NCBI GenBank assembly: GCA_016806645.1
Contig: JACSYO010000568.1
Coordinates: 265,001 to 329,000 of the forward strand
Origin: Ophiodon elongatus
Lineage: Eukaryota > Chordata > Actinopteri > Perciformes > Hexagrammidae
DNA length: 64,000 bases
Direction: 5' to 3'
In this document: piece by piece, positions 1 to 60,310 of the stretch
How positions within the stretch are numbered: the first letter of the stretch is position 1
How the letters are laid out: the number at the start of each line of letters is the position of its first letter
The notes under the pieces: model-generated
Told to the model about the DNA's origin: nothing
Databases searched by the model: none
Seen by the model: the letters and a program-made list of their open reading frames with translations, nothing else
Program-made: the position numbers and the translations under genes

Positions 1-106
1 GAGTGAATCCAAGTTTGTCCCGGTACTTTCCTCGGACTTCCCAGTGAGGCGATGCATCACGTTTTCCCCTCGGTGGATCATCTCGAGCTGCTCTCGTCTT
101 ACTCAA

Positions 107-112
107 TTTAAT
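107..112 (-). terminator. maip1: Probable maip1 poly(A) signal (ATTAAA)
   Basis: Read on the minus strand this is ATTAAA, about 80 nt after the maip1 stop at 191-193. No AATAAA lies closer. Positions 1-106 hold nothing I can identify. Confidence 0.5.
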
Positions 113-190
113 GAAAGCAAAATACTGAGGGGCGATTTTCATGTCTTTGATTCGTTTCCAGTGGCACAACTGCCACAAATCATAGCCACC

Positions 191-2843
191 TCAATCCAAA
201 AGCTTGGAGTGCTCTATCCTCGTAATGGTCCAGTCCGGAGCCACTCCCTTAGTGAACTCCCTCTGGAATCTGCCAGAAAGAAAAGAAAGATCAGCACGGC
301 CACTCTACTTCACACGGAGCTTAGTTATATTCTGTACGCCTGAGTCCTTCCACTGCTGACAGGCAAGATATACTTACTCATAGTTTGCACTGAGGAGTCT
401 CTTGGTTTCTGCTTCTCCCTCTCCACCGATGTCCACCTGGAAGACACGGGTTCCCTCCATGGTGTCGTTAGGAAGACGAGCACTCGTCAGATACCAGAAA
501 CGCATCAGAATACTGACAAATTTCCTCCCTGGAAAAATAAAACGGATTAACACTGCACAAAAAAATTGGCCTCTTTCAAACACACGACATCTCCTACGTG
601 TCCCTTTCCTCCTGCCAGAGGGATCCCTCCTATGTTGCCCTTCATGAGGTTGCCTTCATTTATTCCCCAGTAAAGTCGTTTTATTTATTTGTGTATTTTT
701 GGGAGGGGACCATTGGTTCCTACTGAAAAAAAAAAAAGCCTCAGCAATTTACCAAAACAGCTGGGCGATATCATTTTGAACAAAGGTTACTCAAACAGTA
801 GTAAATGGTGCATTTGTTGGGGGACTATTTTCAGCTGCGCATTAATCCCCATGGTGCTCGAGTGAATATTCACAGCAGCAGGAGGGTGCATTTTGGGATT
901 GAGTCAAAATAAACTGCAGCATGTGTATTCAGGGTAATGAAGGAACGTGTCACCCAGGGAAACTGTGGCTCATTGCTGTGTTTTTAATAGTTTGGGACAA
1001 CAATGGAGCTCTGGAGCACAGCGGGAGAGACGACGCACATCAGGCTCTGATAGACACACAGTTCTCGTTAGCAGGATCGAGTCATCGGTTCAAATCAGGG
1101 AGGTAAAGCCTTCATGCTGACCATCATCATCGTAGTAGATCCCCACATCTCCAGGCGTCGTGTACATGATGTCATCAGCGTCTGCAGAGAGAGCTTTCTT
1201 GTGGCTCGATGGCAGCACGTTGCACTTTTCCTCAAGCTTTGCGATCAACTGCAAGGACATAAAAAATAAATAGATGAAGCTCAACTTGAGCAGAGAGATT
1301 ACACTGGTAATATACAACAAGCTTAAAATACTGCACGTCTGTCCTTTGATAAAAGGTAAACATTTGTATTGTGTTGTGTTTGATAGCAATACGGTTAAGT
1401 TGGTTACTTAAAGAATCCATAAATGTATCAAATTTTGATTTGTATGATCGACTCATCTTTTTTTTTGGTTATTCCTACTTACGACCTATCATAACAAGTT
1501 GGATCTGTTGATGAAGAACACTCCAGTATTTCACAAGAAGTGATGAGTATAGTCTAAAAAAAAAAACCAGAATGATGCCGCTTTTACTTCTCCCGTAAAT
1601 GGTTAAAACATCCTGCGAGCCCTAGAAACTATAGAACACAATCATGGACAGTGGTGAAACAGCTTCATAAAAGAACTCAGAAAACCAAAATGAAATATTA
1701 AATGGACAATCCCTTCGTATTCTATTTGTGACATTCAATTAGCTGTTGTCTGTTGTATGAAGATGCACTGTGTACAAGTACACACAGACAGATGAGTACA
1801 TGCATATTGTACATGGAAGTGGGCATCAGAGAGCGACATCAAGTGGAACGTATAGGTAGAAGTAGTTCTGTCTTATCGGTTTTAATAGATTGACACCAAT
1901 ATTAGAAGACTTATGAATCTTAAGGCTAGAGTGCCTCAGGTCCCACCTAATATCCGTGTTGTGACCTACAACATCTCTTTGACTGTTTCTAAAAAGGTAG
2001 CCACTAACACGAAAGACTCCTCAAATCGGGAAAAAAATTCCGTATAAATAAATACGCTGTATGTTTGAGTCTACATCTCCCTCCCACAGTTTGATGTCAT
2101 CTGTGTTGCTTTTGATTTTATACTTTCTTCGTTTGTTAGGTGGCATATTGTTTCATGTAAAAATAAAATTCCAATATGCTCAAGTGAAATATATATATTC
2201 TCTGTACAATGTGACTGATATGTTGATATGTTTGAAATATGATAAACAACAAGGTAGAGAAGGGATGATACAAGTTTGGACTTGCTGGCTTCCTCTACTT
2301 ACATCTTTAGCCACGAGCCCTTCCAGGGCTTCAAACTGACACCGGGCCAGCAGTCTGGACACGTGCGAGAAGGCCTGCGAGAGGGAACAGGACATGGTCA
2401 ACAAGATATTAATTATTGTTTAGGTCTTAATGGCGAATAAATGACGTTCAACGAAGACCGTGGCGTTCAGAGGAGTTGCGGCTCGCTGACAACACCTCCC
2501 CGCCATCTGTTTCCGGGTGTTTACTGACCTGCTTCGCTCCCTCCGTGAACTCCTCAATGTTGAACTCTTTGTCGAAGTACGCCCGGATCAGAAAGTAGTA
2601 TATTCGGGTGCGAAACCAGATGAAGGGGTTCGGGATGCCGACCACCACCACCTTCTGGTTCTGGTTCTGCCCGCCGCGGTCGGAGCTGTACGGGCGGACC
2701 GCCGCTACCACGGCGGCGGGAGACGGAGAAGGTAGCCGCCGTTTACCGGAGCGGTTCAAGAGGACACTTTCATTTAAACAGAGGCGGGTAAAGCCTAATG
2801 TTGATGGAAATCTGTGACAACCTCTTAACATGGGCAGCGCCAT
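191..2843 (-). CDS. maip1: Matrix AAA peptidase-interacting protein 1 (MAIP1, C2orf47 family), complete, five exons
   Basis: Coding exons on the minus strand are 2529-2843, 2303-2374, 1122-1248, 378-528 and 191-269. They total 744 nt and encode 247 residues, against about 291 in human. All introns begin GT and end AG, and the frame is open throughout. Residues 1 to about 55 are basic and hydroxylated with few acids, as in a mitochondrial presequence, and end near RPYSSD. The core GIPNPFIWFRTRIYYFLIRA, the block LVAKDLIAKLEEKC, the motif FWYLTSARLPNDT and the C-terminus PDWTITRIEHSKLLD match the family closely. In mammals MAIP1 is a matrix protein that binds the m-AAA protease and promotes import and sorting of EMRE, a subunit of the mitochondrial calcium uniporter. 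The start was chosen as the ATG opening the presequence; a second ATG lies four codons on. The exon 3 donor (GTCAGC) is weak but joins in frame. Confidence 0.96.
739..1087. repeat. Dispersed repeat family B, copy 1 (maip1 intron 3)
   Basis: The block runs from an A-rich stretch through ACAGCTGG, TTACTCAAACAG, GTGCATTTGTTGG and ATTTTCAG to AACAATGGAGCTCTG. The same ordered motifs recur at about 9192-9508 and 15130-15352 in the same orientation. Its end lies about 35 bp from the donor of maip1 exon 3. The family name is unknown to me. Confidence 0.8.
1249..2302. other. maip1 intron 2, no feature recognised
   Basis: This is AT-rich intronic sequence of about 1 kb. I see no further coding exon, RNA gene or clear repeat in it. 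Confidence 0.7.
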
Positions 2844-3160
2844 CTTTCTTTTTGTCCCCCCTCTGAAGCTTCCTGGTCCTCGTGCTTGTAACTTCCGGTG
2901 AGGAACAAATAGCAAATATTCAAAATACAGACAGTAATGCAACAACATTCTGAGAATATAATTCACTTGTGCTATCCACAAATCATGAACATTGTTTTAT
3001 AACTAACATAACGGTTTGTTTTTTGTACAGCCGGCTTTTACTAGTATTTATTCATATTATGTATTTTGTTTCTCCGGGGAACACTAACAATGTGACGCCC
3101 GGTCCGCCAAGAGATGTTTACTTTCTCCAGCTGGTGGATTTCTGAAGCAGATCATGAGAA
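2844..3160. promoter_or_regulatory. Shared divergent promoter region of maip1 and tyw5
   Basis: Only 317 bp separate the maip1 ATG (minus) from the tyw5 ATG (plus). The flanking first exons are CpG-rich, and CpG steps also lie near 3090-3110. This head-to-head layout is typical of a bidirectional promoter. Transcription start sites cannot be placed from sequence alone. Confidence 0.7.
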
Positions 3161-4229
3161 ATGGAGCAGCAGAGGAAAATAGCTGTGCCGATATTCACAG
3201 GAGTAGATAGGGACGTGTTTCTGCGAGACATTTACCCAGAGGTAAGGCTCACCCGGCCGGCTACTGCAGGTCCTCATGGCTGCACCAAACTACACGATCC
3301 ACCTGGAACGGTACCAGACTGCTGCTGCTGCTTTGACTTTAGTATTATTATGTTTAGAAGCTGTCATTGTTTTTTGTTGTTGTTGTTGTTTTTTTGTTTT
3401 TTTTTACCATTTTAAAAAGGTCTAACGTGTTTTTGATACATTTATAACGTGATTATTCCATAATGACAATAATAAATAGCTGCAGCCCTAATAAAATCTC
3501 AAGTTCAAGATTGCTCTCCGATGTGGAACACAAACTTTTGGGAAACACTGGAACAATCAGTTTAACATTTTAAAGACTCAACCAACTGCAGCCATATTAC
3601 TTGTCCTGCAGAATCCACTTGCTGTCCCTTAGTTCGGGGTCCTAAAGGTACTCCAGTTTTCTGGAGGGACGTTGGGGCCGAGAGACGTGTTAAATAAAGA
3701 ATGGTATGAGTGTAATGTTGAGATGTCCTGACTTCAGTCCAAAAGGTCCCACAATTCCCATGATGCATTTGAGTAGTGTCAGTTCAGTAGACCATTCCAG
3801 CCTGGTAAACATCCACATCTTTTAAACTCTCATGACCTCAGTTTGAAACACAATGTCTGATGACATCACCAGAGACATTATACAACTGTTATGAGCACCA
3901 GTACTCAGTGATCTTCATGCGTAGATTTATTGGAGTGGCCCTTTAAGTTGTGTATAATGTTATGTATGATATTGGATCCTGGGGGACATTTGCCATCAGA
4001 CAGATGTGCACAGATGTGCAGGTCTACAGCTGAACTTACGGCGATTTGTTCCCAGCGCAGACCAGCCGTCCTGAGAGGCGCGTGTCTCGGGCCATGCCTG
4101 GAGAAGTGGACGGTGGACTATCTGGGACGGAGAGGGGGGGACAAGGAGGTGAAGATCCACGTGTCCACAGTGCCGCAGATGGACTTCCTTCGCAAAAACT
4201 TTGCATACAAGTGAGCTCTCGCTCTCTCG

Positions 4230-4275
<46 letters not shown>

Positions 4276-5842
4276 TCAGAGTTCTCAGCTCCACATCTTC
4301 ATTCACAGGACTCTGCCATTCTGTGAGTTTGTAAAGAGGGCATCTGAAAAAAAGCACCATGACTTCTTCCTGTGTGAGGTAAGGATCATAAAATATATAT
4401 TTATATATACATTTTACAGTATGTTACATCTTTTAATGACACACTTTCCTTAATCTTATGTCAGGACGAGAGCTACTACCTTCGATCACTGGGAGAGGAC
4501 GTTCGAAAGGTATTAAGACTTCTGAACTCTGTGAAGATTGTTCTGTGACTAAAAGAAAAACAGAGTTCAGCCATTTGTTTTGTATTTATATGGCAAAAAA
4601 AACAAAACGTCTTCAGTCCGACCCCCGCGAAAGCTCTTGAGTATACATGTCTTTCTCACAGGAACCTGCTGATCTGAGCAAACAGTTCCCGGGCTTGGCG
4701 GAGGATTTCCACGTCCCACAGTTCTTTGAACTCGATCAGTTTTTCTCCAGCGTCTTCCGCATCAGCTCCTGTGGTCTGCAGCTGTGGACGCACTACGACG
4801 TGAGCCTCCTGCGTTCAGTCTCTCGCCGCTGGACCACAATGTCATGAAGATGCATTTTGGATGTGGCGTCTTTATTGGCATATATAGAATAAAATAATGT
4901 TGAGTTTCTAAGTCGGTGGCCTCAGTAAGCTCTCCCCCCTCTGGTCTTTGCGGCCCATCCCTTCAGGTGATGGACAACCTGCTGGCTCAGGTGACGGGCA
5001 GGAAGAGAGTGGCTCTCTACAGCCCCCAGGATGCATTGCACCTCTACCTGTCGGGCAAGTGGCTGTGCCAAGATGCCAGCTTGTTTGATAGCTCAAAATA
5101 TACTGCATCGACCCACTAGTCCACTTTCATATGAAACTCAGATATTGATGTCATTCGATTGGAGGAATGATTTTTTGTTTGCGAGTGTTTTATGGTATGT
5201 AATATAGTGCCTCTTTTCATTTTAATTCAACACGTCAGGTGATAAATCGGAGGTGCTGGACATCGACTCCCCAGACCTGAACCAGTTTCCTGAGTTCGTG
5301 AAGGCAAAGAGATACGAGTGTGTGCTGGAGCCCGGGGATCTACTTTTTATCCCTGGTGAGTAAAACTGTCCGCATTAAGCGAGTCCTCCTGCAATCCCAC
5401 CCACTATATCTATATCTATATCTATATCCATCTATTCCATCATACTTCTCATGTAACTCTCACACCAAACTCAGGGAGTTGTGGCTCTCAAATCCCGGTG
5501 GTCTTAGTATTGGAAACACAGCGCACACTTCAGTAACTTGGTCCCTCATATTAACACGTGGACTGATCCGGGTGTCCCTGCCTCCCTCAGCCCTGTGGTT
5601 CCACAACACGCTGGCCCTGCAGTTCGGTGTGGGCGTAAATGTGTTCTGGCGCCACCTACCTGCCGACAGCTATGACCGGAAGGACCCGTACGGTAACAAG
5701 GACCCCGGGGCCGCGACTCGAGCCCTCCAGGCGCTGGAGAGGGCGCTACGCAGTCTGGACGAGCTCCCGGAGGACTATCGGGACTTTTACGGCCGCCGCA
5801 TGGTGCAACGCATCCAACAGCGGACGTACCGCGGCGGCCCGT

Positions 5843-5874
<32 letters not shown>

Positions 5875-5919
5875 CAGGACGGAACGTTACCCAGCAACCA
5901 ACTCACCAAACCGGGATGA
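3161..5919 (+). CDS. tyw5: tRNA wybutosine-synthesizing protein 5 (TYW5), JmjC hydroxylase, complete, eight exons
   Basis: Exons are 3161-3241, 4056-4210, 4309-4378, 4465-4509, 4662-4799, 4967-5054, 5239-5355 and 5591-5919, giving 1023 nt and 340 residues (human about 315). TYW5 is an Fe(II)/2-oxoglutarate oxygenase that hydroxylates the side chain of wybutosine at position 37 of tRNA-Phe. The iron triad is visible: His161 and Asp163 in LQLWTHYD, and His236 in ALWFHN. Other family blocks are EKWTVDYLGRRGG, KEVKIHVSTVPQMDF, YYLRSLGED, FFSSVFRISS, GVGVNVFWRHLP and NKDPGAATRA. Exon 6 ends at 5054 before GCAAGT, so intron 6 is of the GC-AG class; the nearest GT donor (at 5059) would cause a stop on joining to exon 7. 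The C-terminal tail is longer than in human and carries a Ser-Thr repeat encoded by a hexamer array. Confidence 0.97.
3242..4055. other. tyw5 intron 1, no feature recognised
   Basis: This intron of about 0.8 kb has short GTT and T runs near 3375-3410 and a partly duplicated CAGATGTGCA near 4000-4020. No exon or known element was seen. Confidence 0.7.
4211..4272. repeat. (TC)n microsatellite at the tyw5 exon 2 donor
   Basis: The array begins directly after the exon 2 donor, GTGAGC, as imperfect CTCTCG units and then becomes pure TC. It fills most of the 98-bp intron 2, an unusually tight place for a microsatellite. Confidence 0.9.
5844..5873 (+). repeat. tyw5: Coding hexamer repeat (GAGCAC)5 in tyw5
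   Basis: Five copies of GAGCAC read in frame as alternating Ser and Thr (AGC ACG) near the C-terminus, after the conserved JmjC domain. Confidence 0.9.
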
Positions 5920-5930
5920 GGGTCCAGAGA

Positions 5931-5936
5931 AATAAA
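5931..5936 (+). terminator. tyw5: tyw5 poly(A) signal (AATAAA)
   Basis: A canonical AATAAA lies 12 nt after the tyw5 stop, which implies a very short 3' UTR. Longer transcripts remain possible. Confidence 0.6.
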
Positions 5937-6045
5937 CCAATGAAACATCCGTGTTGCACTCATGTCATGCTTTAAATGAGTTCGTTAGACTTTATTATAA
6001 GTTGAATGTGATTATTAATCAGCAGGTGGAAGTTTGGATGAACAC

Positions 6046-6430
6046 AACATCAATGTGAGGCCACAGATTGTAAGAAGTGGACGTAGTCATCGTGATGTCA
6101 TTCATTGGTTTGCGGACTGCCGTTGACCGTCGCCATCTTGGCTTTTTGCAACCAATGAACGGAAGTGACCATATTAGGACTGCGGGGAAATTATGCAGAG
6201 ACGCTGTGCCCCGCCCTGAAGCATACTCCTCTTCATAATTTACTAAATGAACATCATGCTGTATTGAAGACTTGAAACTAGAGATTGAGACCACAAACTC
6301 ATGTTTACAATGTTTACTGAGGGAATAAATCAAGAGAGAAGTAGAGTCATTTTCTAATAGACTTCTATACAACCAGAGGAGTCGCCCCTGGTGGCCAGGA
6401 GAGAGAATGCAGGTTTAAGACACTTTCATA
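6046..6430. repeat. Dispersed repeat family A, copy 1
   Basis: The block carries GAAGTGGACGTAGTCATCGT, GTCGCCATCTTGGCTTTTTG, CAACCAATGAA, AAATGAACATCATGCTGTA and ACTTCTATACAA in order. Diverged copies with the same orientation and order lie at 39363-39870 and 50430-50925. This copy lacks an internal piece present in the other two. Confidence 0.85.
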
Positions 6431-7257
6431 TCGTCCTCTCGTCAGAACCGGAGGTTGTGCCTGTATGGGGCTAATTTCCAGGAAAAAGAAATTCCTACAT
6501 GTTACTCCTTCGGTCTAAAGTGTGGAACTGCTCCATCGATGACTCTGAGCCACCAGGAGAATGTTCAGAGAATAAGGTTCATTTTCTGTTTTACAACTCA
6601 CAGCATTACAATAGAATGAAGGTCTTTTGGGTATAAAAAAAATATTTTGTGGTTTCACAAAATCAACCCATTCGTCGTCTCTGGAGCAGCTCCACACTTT
6701 CTACTTGATGACATCACAAGCTTGAGACCGCCTCTCTGCTTTCTCAGAGAGAGCAGCTCATGTTCACAAGTATAGATTGACTTTTCCTTGGAAATAACAT
6801 ATTGGAGCCCGTCATTTAGTTGGTTCCCCTTTAATATCACTATATATAATTAGTGGTTTATTGCTGAGAAATGTCCAGGGAAGCACTTCCCTGAAAACAA
6901 AAAAATACTTGTGGCTAACACACAGCATGAAGATGCAAATAACACCAAAGCCTTTTTTAACGCATTAGCAAAAATCTAAGTATTAAAAATTATAATTCAA
7001 GAGTCCCTCTGTTTCCTCCAGAGCAGCGACAGTGTTCCAGCTCCAGCAGCGGCCTTCTGACATCACCTTCAAATATCTATCTTTAAGATATTATGTATTG
7101 TTTCAGAATTTGATGCGTGCTGCAGACCACGTTGCATAACTTCTGTAAATTGACCATACTTTATTACCCATTTCTGATGCCGAGTTCCATTCCATGAAGG
7201 GACAACGTTCCAGGACTAAAATTGCACACGTGTGCGCATCCCAATATGGTTGGAGCT
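6431..7257. other. Spacer between convergent tyw5 and lrrfip1
   Basis: This is AT-rich spacer sequence. No coding exon or named element was recognised. Confidence 0.6.
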
Positions 7258-7263
7258 TTTATT
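7258..7263 (-). terminator. lrrfip1: Candidate poly(A) signal for the short lrrfip1 isoform
   Basis: Read on the minus strand this is AATAAA, about 1.0 kb after the stop at 8290-8292. It is the nearest canonical signal I found, and would give a 3' UTR of about 1 kb containing a large CA/GT array. Confidence 0.45.
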
Positions 7264-7986
7264 GCACAAAGATTACAGGTGTTAGAGTTCCCTTACAAAC
7301 ATGTTGAAGCTTTGTCACCAGTGAAGCAGCTCCTCCAGCGGGCTCGCTCTGTGCTGCTGACACCGCGCAGTCACCCGACGGCACATTTCTGCAGCGAGTC
7401 TCAGCGCGCGTGTGTGTGTGTGTGTGCGTGCACGTGCACAAGAGCCAACCAGTGACTGACTATAGGAAGCAGAGAGAAGCTGGGAGACATGAGACTGGTG
7501 TCTTGGTAGACAGGAACGCGCTGCGAGTCGGGCTGCTGGCTGTGACGGGTGACTTCTAGACTGTTTACACTGTGTGGTGTTATGGTGGGGGGGTGAGGGG
7601 GGTTCAGTTTTACTGCAGACAGACACCTTTAAACAGTTTGGCTTTGAACGCAAATGAGGACAACACGCTTCATTCTGCTCCCCTTTCATTCAGGACGACA
7701 CACACAGCCCTCTGTTGTCTTCCTGAGGGTCACCGGTTCGGTACCGGTTCGGTACCGCTCCCCGCACTCTGGATCCGTCTTTTCTGAAATGTCTCTGTCC
7801 TCGTCTGTGAGCAAGACGAGTCCCGTGTCTTGAGTCTTGATGAGAGGCAGCAGAAATACAGGGGAGCAAGTGCAGCTATGATGGACAACAGAGAGAGTGG
7901 CGCTCCGTCCCGGGACCCTCCTTGTGTGCCCCCCACCCCTTTTAGCAGAGCGACTCAGAGGTACACAAAGATCAGCTTCCCCCCCA

Positions 7987-7988
<2 letters not shown>

Positions 7989-8066
<78 letters not shown>
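7989..8066. repeat. (GT)39 microsatellite in the probable lrrfip1 3' UTR
   Basis: An uninterrupted GT run of 78 bp. On the lrrfip1 strand it reads as CA repeats, in the predicted 3' UTR of the coiled-coil isoform. Confidence 0.95.
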
Positions 8067-8067
<1 letters not shown>

Positions 8068-8289
8068 ATCACTACGAAGACTTCTCATCGGACAGAAAAA
8101 AAACAGACAAAGAAATGGCACGTTGCTTGTTGTTCTCTATTCTGTGGATAACTATGATTTTAGATATTTTTTTTTTTTCTTTTTGTGTGTTCTTTCTCTT
8201 AAGGTTTGCTATCAGGCAGACGGAAGAGGAACCCAAGATGCAGGAAGACCCTTTTAGTATCCAGGAGATGAGCCAGCATGGTGGCGTTG

Positions 8290-57964
<49,675 letters not shown>

Positions 57965-58420
57965 TGTTTTCCTTCTCAAACGCTTCTCCACTCACTGTCG
58001 GTAAAAAGTCACACTTGTGGTCCAAAGAGCGCACCGAATAATCCCAAACGGAGCAGCGGCGGGACGTGAACTACGCTAGCGAGTGGCTTTCATGAGTCGC
58101 TACAATATCAAAGTAAACGAGAGGAGATTAAAAAAAAAAGAGGAAAAAAATAACAAACCGCGTCTGGTCGCGTTCACAGCGTGGCTCATTGTCATACATC
58201 CGTGTTTTTTTTACACTTCTTCCTGTGTTTCGGGCACGACGCAGAAACTCGCGACGAAGTCTGGTTCAAAGCGCGTCGGCATCTGCCCCACGTGCGCTTC
58301 TGGTGCGTTTACTTGCCAGTTCAGTCGGAACAGTTCACTACGCCCCTTTGAACCGTCTCCGTGGGCTGACCGCCTGTCATACTATCGATATACATTTATA
58401 AAACACCGACATTTAAAAAA
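57965..58420 (-). promoter_or_regulatory. lrrfip1: lrrfip1 5' UTR and promoter, CpG-rich
   Basis: CpG steps are dense from about 57880 to 58330 compared with the surrounding intron, as at a CpG-island promoter. The start site itself cannot be set. Confidence 0.55.
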
Positions 58421-60310
58421 TAAAATACACATTAACTGTCGCTGAACTACAACTGTGTGATGTTGTTAAACTGCCTCGTGTTTATCCAGCAGCGGTAGGA
58501 CTCCACCACCTGACGGAGTCACAGCGAGAGGCTTGAGCCTGTCACACTGACGAACTTCAAAGCCTGTACTCAATCAAGATGCCTTTACGTGATGTCGGAC
58601 ATATGGGATACAATAGAAACGCTGGGCAAACCAATATTGCACGGTAGCTGCCCCAATGACCTGCATTAATCATCGGCTCCTATTACGAATAGGTAATTAC
58701 TTACACGAATACACTTTCCTTACACTTCATCTTACATCCTTTTTAGTGTATAACTCTGATATACCTGTGTGATGTTTGAATGTGTGATATATTGGCAGTC
58801 TAGTATGTCATTATCTTAAATAAACCAGACGCGGAAAAAAGTTTTCCCATGACACTATTTTAGACCCCAAATTAAAACACCGCCTGTTGTTTCAGTGCGC
58901 CGAGTTTACGCAGAGCACGTGAACGCAGCATCAACCTCCGGACGGGGACTCCAAACATGTTCGAGGGGTTGAGTTTCAGCCAGAAAGCACAGCTCCTGCA
59001 TGGGCTATCGCACTTTCTCACACCCCTTCTGCTATTTTTAATGATGACCAGCTTAAAAGAGTCTGGAGTCTCTTAAAGAGATAAACAATAGCGTTTGAAT
59101 GGGCACGGTGCAGATCCCGTACTCCTGATGTAATGGTCCGGTATAGTGTGTCTGGGATAGTCAATGGTGAGTTGATAGTGACTTCACCAGATACTTTTTA
59201 TATCTTTGTGCTATCACTGTATCAGTTTGGAACTTCTGGAACCTTTGTGATATTTTTACTCTCATTTCGTATCTAATTATACGTTTTTACATGACGCACT
59301 TTGTTCTTGCATCCTTTGAACGACAGAGACACAGTTATATCATGATTATGGGTATACAATAAAATAGTTTGTATTACTCAATGATATTTCCAGGTTGTAT
59401 TCGTGGTGCTAATCGGGCCAGATTTTTTTTCTGCAAATAACTTTTCTGAATGACAATATTTTATATTTGAAAATCTAAATAAAAGGTGGCGATGGTTTAC
59501 AAAATAATTTCAGTGATAGATTTAACACAGACACACGTTCATAGACGTGTGAGACTGAACTTTTATTATTACCACTGGGCTGGGGTGCTGCAATGGCGCC
59601 ATCTTGTGTTGATACAGTGTATTGCAGGATATAGCAACACTGCAGTCTGTGTGCGGAAACCCTGTGCAGCCTGTAGTACAGTATGTGAACTCAAGTAAAG
59701 AGGACATTTCGGAGTCTAATTTCTACTGGCATACGCTAGTTATTTCACCATGCAACATTTAGCAATTTTGTTACAGGAAATGTATTATCAAAAGCTTTCT
59801 ATTTAAAGTAACACGGATGTGAAAAACAACTTGTTTCTCTTTATTAAAAACATTTTTGAGCTTCTGTTTGTATCTGACATGTAGCAGTTGAATTATAATA
59901 GCTGAGTGGACGAGAAGTAGACAACACCAAAATTTAAAAAGAAAACAACTATGTTTGCATACCTTAAAAAAGCCCTGTGTAAGTGTAATTCACGATAAAG
60001 TGCATGTGATTTCTAGCTCAGATTGGCCTGGAAGGTTTTATGGCCCAGTTGTGGGTGGGTGTATATGAGGAAGTGAAAATATGGTGTTGGCCTTTTTACA
60101 AGTTAGGACTGGACTTTGGTTTTACTTTTCTTTTTTGTGACACACGGTGAAGCACAACAAAGAAGACACATGAACTCTTCTCTGGCGTTTGGAGTAGCTG
60201 TTGCTTCTGAACAGGAAAGTGACTGGCTGCTGAACCAGGACCTGAGGACCTTCTTGGTCTTTTTCCCTCTTGTCCATTCTCTCGCTCTTTTGAAGTGAAG
60301 GGAACTTTTG
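58421..60310. other. Spacer between divergent lrrfip1 and rab17
   Basis: About 1.9 kb. It includes a short open frame at 58957-59076 (see findings) and otherwise AT-rich sequence; the rab17 promoter should lie at its right end. Confidence 0.6.

Noticed and set aside
1..343. A plus-strand frame opposite the maip1 last exon
   Set aside because: The minus strand encodes the well-conserved MAIP1 C-terminus here, so the plus frame is a shadow.
57965..57991. An upstream in-frame start for lrrfip1
   Set aside because: The codon is GTG, and the family begins at the downstream ATG (MGTQG).
58083..58445. A plus-strand frame of 120 codons beside the lrrfip1 promoter
   Set aside because: It lies in CpG-rich promoter sequence, has no recognisable family and a low-complexity Lys start.
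60308..60310. A start one codon upstream in rab17
   Set aside because: The codon is TTG; the ATG at 60311 is the first proper start in frame.
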